Below are positions 56,921 to 64,000 of a stretch of 64,000 nucleotides of DNA, piece after piece; positions within the stretch are counted from its first letter, which is position 1, and the number at the start of each line of letters is the position of its first letter. This DNA is from Maylandia zebra. Its lineage: Eukaryota > Chordata > Actinopteri > Cichliformes > Cichlidae. Made by a program: the position numbers and the translations under genes. Location of the stretch: positions 40,551,623-40,615,622 of the forward strand of contig NC_135172.1 of assembly GCF_041146795.1 (NCBI RefSeq), given 5' to 3'. A model generated the notes under the pieces. It was not told the origin of the DNA. It searched no databases and saw only the letters and a list, made by a program, of their open reading frames with translations.

Positions 56921-58781
56921 GTGCCAAAAAGTGATTGTCTGCCAAAAACTGATTTCCGGTATTTGCCAAAAACTGACTGCTTGTATTTAAACTGCTATAA
57001 ATAACTTGTTGGTCTATAATATGTGAAACATATGTCAAATGTATCCCTCGTGAATGATATCACGTCATCTTCAAATCAAATCAATTTATTTATATAGCAC
57101 TTTTCACAGGATAAAAACCACAAAGTGCTTCACAGTAATATAAAACAGAAATACATAAAATACATTACAATTCAAAGCTTTAAAAGTCAGTACCAAGATT
57201 TTAAAATGAATTCTAAAATGTACTGGAAGCCAGTGTAATGAGCGTAACACTGGTGTAATGTGCTCTCTTTTTCATGTCTTAGTTAAAAGCCTTGCAGTAG
57301 CATTCTGGACTAACTGGAGACGGTCAAGATTCCTTTTGCTCAAACAAAGAAAAAGACTGTTACAATAATCTAAGCGAGATGAAATAAAAGCATGAATAAC
57401 CATTTCTAACTCAGATTTAGACAGCAAAGTTCGCAGTTTGGAGGTGTTTCTTAGCTGAAAAAGGCAATTCCTAATCAACTGGCGAGAGGGTTGTTCTAGG
57501 GACATGGCAGAATCAAAGATCACACCAAGGTACCTGAGGCTCAGGTGAACAGATGAGCCAAGAGAACCAAGATGCTGCTTGATTAGAGATATCTGGTTGT
57601 CGGGGGCAATAATTAATGTTTCTGACTTCTCAGAGTTCAACTGTAAGTAGTTGTCACCAAGCCACTGTTCAACGGAAGCTAAACATTTAATTAAAGAGGA
57701 CAGTTTATGGACTTCCATTGGCTTAAAAGAGCAATAGAGCTGAATATAATCAGCATAGAAATGATAACACACCTCAGGGAACTGCCTATATAAGTCCTAG
57801 AGGTAACATGTACAAAAGAAAAAAGAATAGGACCCAGAACTGAACCCTGCGGTACCCCACATGTCAGATCCTTAGAATGTGACATAAACCGATTTGCAAA
57901 AACACTAAAAGATCTGTTGGAGAGGTACGACCGAAACCACTCCAGAGCCAGACCGGACACACCGACTATGTCCCGGAGCCTGTTAATCAGGATGGTATAG
58001 TCAATGGTGTCAAAGGCAGATGTCAAGTCCAACAAAACCATGACCGAGGATGTTCCAGAGTCAGCTCACTAGAGACTTTAAGTAACGCGGTTTCTGTTGA
58101 GTGACTTTTACGGAAACCTGACTGAAATTTGTCATAAATTTCGTGTTTTTTTTTTTTTTTTTAAAGTGGTAAATTGATCTGCAACTACTTTTTCCAGAAT
58201 TTTCGATAATAATGGAAGGTTTGAGATAGGCCTATAATTCTTAAACTGAGTTGGATCCAAACTGCTCTTTTTTAATATCGGCTCAACAACAGCATGCTTA
58301 CAGAACCTAGGGACCACACCTGTTAAAAGAGAGGCATTGCATATCTCTACTACAGAGGGGCAATCTTGAGCAACTGACAACATTCCTGTAACAAGGTAGA
58401 AGCCGCAATCAGTTTTTGGCAGTGACTTTTATGTATCCTTTAATTATGCAGTTAAAAAAAATATTTTTGACTTTAAAAATGTATCTTTTAAGAGTAATCT
58501 AGCCAAGAGGACAGCTGAAATTGCAACAAATGCAAAAATAGTTGTGTAAACATAAATTAAATGGACAAAAGGGAGCTGATTGATTATAATGTAAGTACAA
58601 TAACACAGTCACAAAGATACTTGAGAAACAGGTAATTTTTTAAATTTTATATATCACCCCTTTGTAATACCTGTTCACCAAAGTCTGTTTAGCATCATAC
58701 GTAACGATATTACACATAAAAAACACACGGAAACATTGGAAATCAGTTTTTGGCAGGCAATCAGTTTTTGGCACAACACTG
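56921..58781. mobile_element. TIR DNA transposon with iterated motif, split by a LINE
   Basis: The left end (caggtgttgtgccaaaaa) and right end (tttttggcacaacactg) are inverted repeats. Just inside, the 13-mer tgccaaaaactga recurs: three copies at 56931-56985 and three in the opposite direction at 58408-58424 and 58741-58775. The middle, 57062 to about 58400, is an L2-type LINE on the minus strand. No transposase and no convincing target duplication were found, so the superfamily is unknown. Confidence 0.55.
57062..58400 (-). pseudogene. L2-type LINE reverse transcriptase, nested
   Basis: Minus-strand frames in order: FKNYRPISNLPLLSKILEKV, then MVLLDLTSAFDTIDY, CGVPQGSVLGPILF, the YADYIQLYCSF catalytic region with the second Asp of YADD changed to Tyr, WLGDNYLQLNSEKSE, LRYLGVIFD and LDYCNSLF. 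Frameshifts separate the pieces. The 3' end at 57062-57110 carries the aatcaaatcaatttatttat type tail. The element is dead. Confidence 0.75.
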
Positions 58782-59571
58782 GCATCTAATAACCAGCTCG
58801 CAAAATAAAACTAAATAAAAACAAACCAACAAACAAGGGCTGTCAATTTTAAAGCCGTCATCACATTTAATGCGATTAGAAATTTTTAATGCAATTAATC
58901 CATTTTGAGCGCAGAATGACTAAAAATCCCTTAAATGTCTCTGTCAACGCATTTTAGGCAGTTTTTCCATTACGCATTAATGTGACAGCCCGACAACAAA
59001 CACAAAAACTGAAGTTATCATGATATAGACTTATCATTTGCACCGATGTGTTTTCTAAATTCTATCACACACATATGCCCTCGGTGCGCCTGCTTGCATG
59101 CTGAAGCCTCACAACCTGTCTAAAGTGGAGGGGCCGAGCTGCTTTCAAATAGTGCACATTTCCTTCATAATATTGTCAATCCAAGCCCATTATTTATTAT
59201 TTTCCTGAGTTACGTGAAAAAAAAACTTTATACAAGGTGTAGTTGTATTAGTCTATGTTGTGGGGTTGTGTTTAGTGGTTGAGAGGAGGCGGTAAAGAAT
59301 ACATGTTCACATTGGCACTGTGTGACTGTTACAGTGTTGATACTGGAGTGCAAAATTACTGATGGAAGATGAACAAGAAAAGGTCAAAGCCATCAGCCAT
59401 CAATAGATGAAGTGTGTTCGCGCGCACTCATCTAATGTCAGCTTTATTATCTAGAACCCGAGAATTCAAACTGTAGACAGACTTTCGTCGTGAAGAAGTT
59501 TCAGCGGTTAATCAATACTTGGAAATAATTTGAAAAACGTGCAGTTTGCAATTGTGCTAAACGGTAAAGAC

Positions 59572-62500
59572 ATGACAGAATTTAGTGAAGTGAACAGAAG
59601 GAAATCTGTGGAAATCATTTCGTTGCTCCAACCGGATAAGGTAAAAAAAAACAAAAAGCGAAGGAAACAAAACAAAGTTGAGCATTTAGCACTTTTGGAT
59701 AAATGACTTTTATTCCTGATCAAATAAGCTTCAGTACATTGCTATATAAAATGTCAAATTGTTAATATACTGTATATCAGTATACACTGGATACAGGATA
59801 CTGGATACAGGATAACCACTGCTCATCTACCATCACAATGAACACCGGTGTACCACAAGGCTGTGTGATGAGCCCTTTCCTCTACTCCCTCTTCACCCAC
59901 GACTGCAGACCTGCTGATGGTTCCAACACCATCATTAAGTTTGCAGATGACACCACGGTGATTGGTCTCATCAGTGACAACGATGAGGCCGCCTACAGGG
60001 AGGAGGTGGATCGTCTGGCTGAGTGGTGCGACACAAACAACCTGCTGCTTAACACCGAGAAGACCAAGGAGCTCATCGTGGACTACAGGAGGAATGCTGA
60101 CCCACATCCACCCATCCACATTAAGGGGACGGCTGTGGAGCGTGTGAGCAGCTTCAAGTTCCTGGGAGTCCACATCTCCGAGGATCTCACCTGGACGACC
60201 AACTGCTCCAAGCTGGTCAAGAAGGCTCACCAGCGCCTCTTCTTCTTGAGGACTCTGAGGAAGAACCACCTGTCCCCAGACATCCTGGTGAACTTCTATC
60301 GTTGCACCATCGAGAGCATCCTGACCAACTGTATAACAGTCTGGTACGGGAACTGCTCTGCCTCGGACCGGAAGGCGTTGCAGAGGGTCGTGAAAACTGC
60401 CCAGCGCATCGCCGGAGCACCACTTCCTGCCATAAAAGATATCTACAGGAAGCGGTGTCTGAAAAGGGCTGGGAAAATCATCAAAGACCCCAGTCACCCA
60501 TCACATGGACTCTTCACCCTCCTGCCCTCTGGGAGGCGCCACAGGAGCCTCCGGACTAAGACCACCAGGTACCGGAACAGCTTCTTCCCCACAGCTGTCA
60601 GACTCCTGAACTCTGCCTCCTGACATCTGACCCACGTTAAACTCATGGACTGAACATACACACACCCACAATGGACAACTGTACCCTCAAACACACAATA
60701 ATAACATGGACTGAACCACCACTCACAACCACTAGCACTTTATATAGCCTCTGTAGAAACTATCTACACCCTCACTTATCTTAACTGCACTACTGTATAG
60801 CTCTGTGTAAATAATCATTCTGTACATTCAATAATCTTTAATCCTACAACTGTTTACAACTTGCATAGTTCCCATTTCTGTATAGCTGTATATCTCAGAT
60901 TTCTGTAAAGTTATTTATTTCATATTCTGTATAGTTTTTCATATTTATATCCTGTTCATATCCTGTACTGTGGGGATGAACAAAAAGTATTTTATCAGCA
61001 TAATATAATCTGCAGTATGATCATTGCTTTAACAATGTAACAGATAGCTTTAAGATGGCCTTAAGATGTTTATGATGATGTTAACTTTGTATTCCAGGTG
61101 CAGTTATAACTATTTTATACATATTGCATATCTGTGCTTATCTGAGTTGATGTTCAGGTTCATTAATGGTTGTGAGCTTCATCCAGTGAGAGTGTCTAGA
61201 TGATCCATGTTGAGGGAAAACTAGAACATAGAAGGAATTGCAGTACATGCTTACACAACAGTTCATTTTAATATCTTTTATATGTTCATATTCTTGTATT
61301 AAGCTTTAAGTAGGGGTTCTTGATTGAAACATTTATTTAGTAGAGGACACATACATAGTTTCAGTTGTTGCATATCAGAGTGGCTTCTGTCTCTCTGTCT
61401 GGTTAGAGGTTAGGAGCTAGTTGCGAGGTGAAACAGGGTGCAATTGTGGTTAGCACACAGACACACACTTAGTTAGAGAATCATTTATAGGTGAAAGTTT
61501 AATCATGTTTTGCTGGGGTTGCAAAAAGAGTTTGTCGCAGAACTGCTGCTGAGGTGTCAGGATGACAAGCGAGCATCCGGCAGTGACAGGAAGCACCTGT
61601 TGTGAAGATAGGAGACAATTGTTCTTTTAAACGGTGTCAAAAGTCGTTGTGGTTTTGATTTGATCTATGTATAAAATGTATCTGTGACGTTGAAGGGGCG
61701 TCATTAAATTTAAGCCCTGATGGTATAAATATCTGTTTAATGCTTTGAGTAAGTTGAAGATCAATTGCTGTTTCCTTTGATCTTCCCACATGTGAATTAA
61801 AATCTTCGTTTGACTTCACCCGGCCGGACCAGTGTGGTTATTTTTCGATCACCTCTTGTACCCTTCCTCAATTTTTGAATCTTAACAGTACATAGCTTGT
61901 ACTCACTACAGCCTGTACATACTTATAGTTATAGAATATTCACAACATACTTCATACCGTGTACATTATAACATACCATAATAGACCCATTTCTGTAATA
62001 TACTTACATATCTATACTATTGCTAATATATATTGTAATATACCTATATCACTAAAGCACTTCTGGATGGATGCAAACTGCATTTCGTTGCCCTGTACCT
62101 GTGCATGTGCAATGACAATAAAGTTGAATTCTATTCTATTCTATTCTATATTGTTAGTGTGACATATCACACATATATTTTTGTCTTATCAGTTGTTGGA
62201 TTTCATTAGTGAACTGCAGTGCAAAGCATTTAACAGTGACGATTTTAAAATCCCATTGCAGAACATTTTGTTATTGTGTCAAAGATTCCTAAAAACCTGA
62301 CTGCCTTTTCTTTCTAGATGTTGGAATTGGATTGCAGGCATTTGAAATTGCCTCTTCTGACGCTGGAAAATCTTGGAAAAATCATCACCCCCTATGTGAA
62401 AGATGTTTCAGAGGAGTAAGTCACACATTTAAAGCCATCAAGCTTACAAGCAGCAAAAATGATCACTAATACACACATATACTCTGGTTAAATGTTTGTT

Positions 62501-63286
62501 TTCTCAACTATTTATCTTTTTTTCATCTTTTAGTCAGTGGGCGTCCTTAGCCGATGGTGACCCTGGATCAAAAGCTGTCATTCTGTTGTCCAACATGTGC
62601 CATGCGATTATAGAAGAAATTAGCGCCTTGGTCCTGGAGGTTGTAGAACCTCAGGTTCTTGCCAAGGGGCACAATCATGCATGTGGAGATAAGGTAAGTT
62701 TGCAGGATGGCTGCAGCTGCTGCAGAGTAACAGAAAATAATATTCAAGCCAGCTTCAGAAACACCCTTCATCACTGTTTTGGTGAAGCCCTGTCCACGGC
62801 ACAAGGTAAGTCCCACAACTCGGATATATTAGTAAAGCTGTTTCAGCAGAAATTACTAAAAGAGTCAACACGTCGCTGGCTCGTATCACAGGGCCAGCTC
62901 CTACCCCACAAACCCATGACTCAGTGACAGGTATGAGCATTATACAAATGGTGTATAATGTGACTGAGAGTTTTAAATGCATCTTGAATGTCAGCAGAAA
63001 AATCACAGACAAGGCATCTGACAGCATGACATGCTCAGACTCTAACTGTAAGCAGACCTGCTGTCTAGATGTGGAGGAGGAGGAAGATGCAGAAATCCCA
63101 CAAATAAGTGACTGTTCCTTAGAGAATTCATTGTGCACGGATAATCTGAGTCCTCCTCCAACTCCAGAGCTCCCTAAGTATTCAGAAACATTTGTCCCTT
63201 CAGCATTGATTTTAGCCTACCAGGAGAATTCTTCACCAAGTCTGGATGCTGTTAATTTCACAATTATTCTGTTTGTTGTTAATTAA
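59572..63286 (+). CDS. Uncharacterised gene, plus strand
   Basis: A possible first exon 59572-59640 (MTEFSEVNRRKSVEIISLLQ...) ends at a gtaaaa donor in phase 0. Exon 62319-62415 (MLELDCRHLKLPLLTLENLG...) ends at GTAAGT, and the next begins 62534 after tttttag (QWASLADGDPGSKA...). The frame runs open to 62805. There a GTAAGT and, 41 bases on, tttcag allow a join into the next open frame (AEITKRVNTSLAR...), which continues to a stop at 63284-63286. A 41-nt intron is unusually short, so a frameshift or an assembly error are alternatives. The protein is Leu/Val-helical at first and acidic (VEEEEDAEIP) and Ser/Pro-rich near the end. I do not recognise a family. A LINE with a solo LTR fills the large intron. 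The true 3' end may lie further on. Confidence 0.4.
59790..62155 (+). pseudogene. Rex1-like LINE, 5'-truncated, with good C-terminal ORF
   Basis: An uninterrupted frame (59838-60623, 261 residues) has GVPQGCVMSPFLYSLF, the catalytic FADDTTVIGL, LLLNTEKTKELIVDYRR, FKFLGVHI, FYRCTIESIL and LPSGRRHR, typical of Rex1-like elements in the CR1 group. Upstream domains are lacking, so it is a 5'-truncated copy. The 3' UTR ends at about 62155 with aataaagttgaa and ttcta repeats. A solo LTR interrupts it at 60969-61887. It lies in an intron of the plus-strand gene. Confidence 0.8.
60969..61887 (+). mobile_element. Solo LTR (919 bp) inside the LINE 3' UTR
   Basis: Begins tgtggggatg and ends cttaaca (TG...CA), and is flanked by a 4-bp duplication GTAC at 60965-60968 and 61888-61891. 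Removing it makes the LINE 3' UTR continuous. A tataaatatc promoter-like motif lies near 61720 and attaaaatc near 61796. A 4-bp duplication fits gammaretrovirus-like or Gypsy LTRs. No internal coding sequence is left. Confidence 0.65.
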
Positions 63287-63299
63287 AAAAGTAAATAAT

Positions 63300-64000
63300 A
63301 ATCTAACAGTTATAGCAGTATTGTGCAAAAGTCTTGAACTACCCCATTTTTTTAATAGAAACATAAACACACATACATAGTTACAATGCTATTATGATAC
63401 ATTGTGAGACACCATTGTGATCTGACATTCCATCCTATACTATGACATTGTCTTTGGTGCTCAGCTGAACTGTCAATAGTACACGATTGAGGAATTTATA
63501 TAAAAATATTTGCATATAACTCATAAATGTTGGCACTCACAGTGGCCTAGGCATTGTTTAGTTAAAGTTTCATCTAGATTGGGTCACTTGTCTTGGAGGA
63601 AATAGGGAACATACAAACATATAAGGCTAAAATATGTTTTGAGACTACAGACAGAATTTTTGGGTCGAGAATTGCTTTAAAAAGCTTTTTTTAATAGTAA
63701 AAGACGACATGGTTTAGTCAAACAGTTTTGTAAGGATTATAACTAAACACTAGATGGAGACAAACACAAACTGAACTTCATGCCAGACACTGGTTTTATT
63801 AAAGTAAATAAAATTTAATACCGCGAAACTTCACATTTATTTGTTAACTAAAACACGGTTTGATTAGTGTCTAAACAACCTTAAAGTTTTGCAATGAGTT
63901 TTGGAAAAGAAGACAGCAAGATGAACATTATGAACAATATTTATGCTAATAAGATATAATGTACTTTATGTAACTGCCACTGAAGGATGTCAGAGAGGAA
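63300..64000. other. Right-edge sequence, no gene recognised
   Basis: AT-rich. The block gtgcaaaagtcttgaac near 63325 resembles the end of a fish Tc1-like element, but its partner end was not found. Confidence 0.35.

Noticed and set aside
1..64000. CRISPR arrays, operons, ribosome binding sites, phage genes
   Set aside because: The window is intron-containing vertebrate DNA; the repeats are transposons and microsatellites, not spacer arrays.

Overview
This window is vertebrate nuclear DNA, almost certainly from a ray-finned (percomorph teleost) fish. The genes are split into many short exons with GT-AG introns. The spaces between and inside them are filled with typical fish retroelements (Rex1-like, L2-like and RTE/Rex3-like LINEs, BEL/Pao and Gypsy LTR elements, tRNA-derived SINEs) and small DNA transposons (hAT, Harbinger, Tc1/mariner). 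One SINE at about 12.25 kb resembles, from memory, the AFC SINEs of African cichlids, so a cichlid is my best guess. All assignments come from reading the sequence and remembering protein families; no database was searched.

Layout. Four host genes lie on the minus strand, read from right to left. rasal3 (54528 to 40912) is reconstructed here as 18 coding exons with consistent phases and 1151 codons. It is followed by three tandem TRIM25-like genes: copy C (35190 to 26287, 10 coding exons, 670 aa), copy B (20256 to 12747, 11 coding exons, 686 aa) and copy A (4603 to 2172, six exons seen). Copy A shows RING, B-box and coiled-coil exons, but no SPRY exon inside the window. A fifth, plus-strand gene of unknown function starts near 59.57 kb and has exons at 62.3-63.3 kb.

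The transposons tell most of the story between these genes. At 5967-11079 sits a very young BEL/Pao retrotransposon. It has near-identical LTRs, a 5-bp target duplication and a tRNA-Tyr-like primer site, but reverse transcriptase, RNase H and integrase are missing. Inside it is what looks like a second, nested retroposon coding for a small single-pass membrane protein with a coiled-coil tail. A diverged relative of that protein gene lies alone at the left edge of the window. Other nested structures are an L2 LINE inside a terminal-inverted-repeat element (56.9-58.8 kb), a Rex1-type LINE tail inside an L2 LINE (46-47 kb), and a solo LTR inside a Rex1-type LINE (59.8-62.15 kb).

How the genes relate. 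TRIM25 family proteins are RING E3 ubiquitin/ISG15 ligases of antiviral RIG-I signalling, and RASAL3 is a haematopoietic RasGAP, so the block is immune-flavoured. The TRIM array shows patchwork evolution. The 5' part of the RING exon is identical over 270 bp between B and C, while B's coiled-coil and intron sequences match A, which points to gene conversion. B also appears to have recruited an antisense piece of an RTE LINE as a frame-restoring exon.
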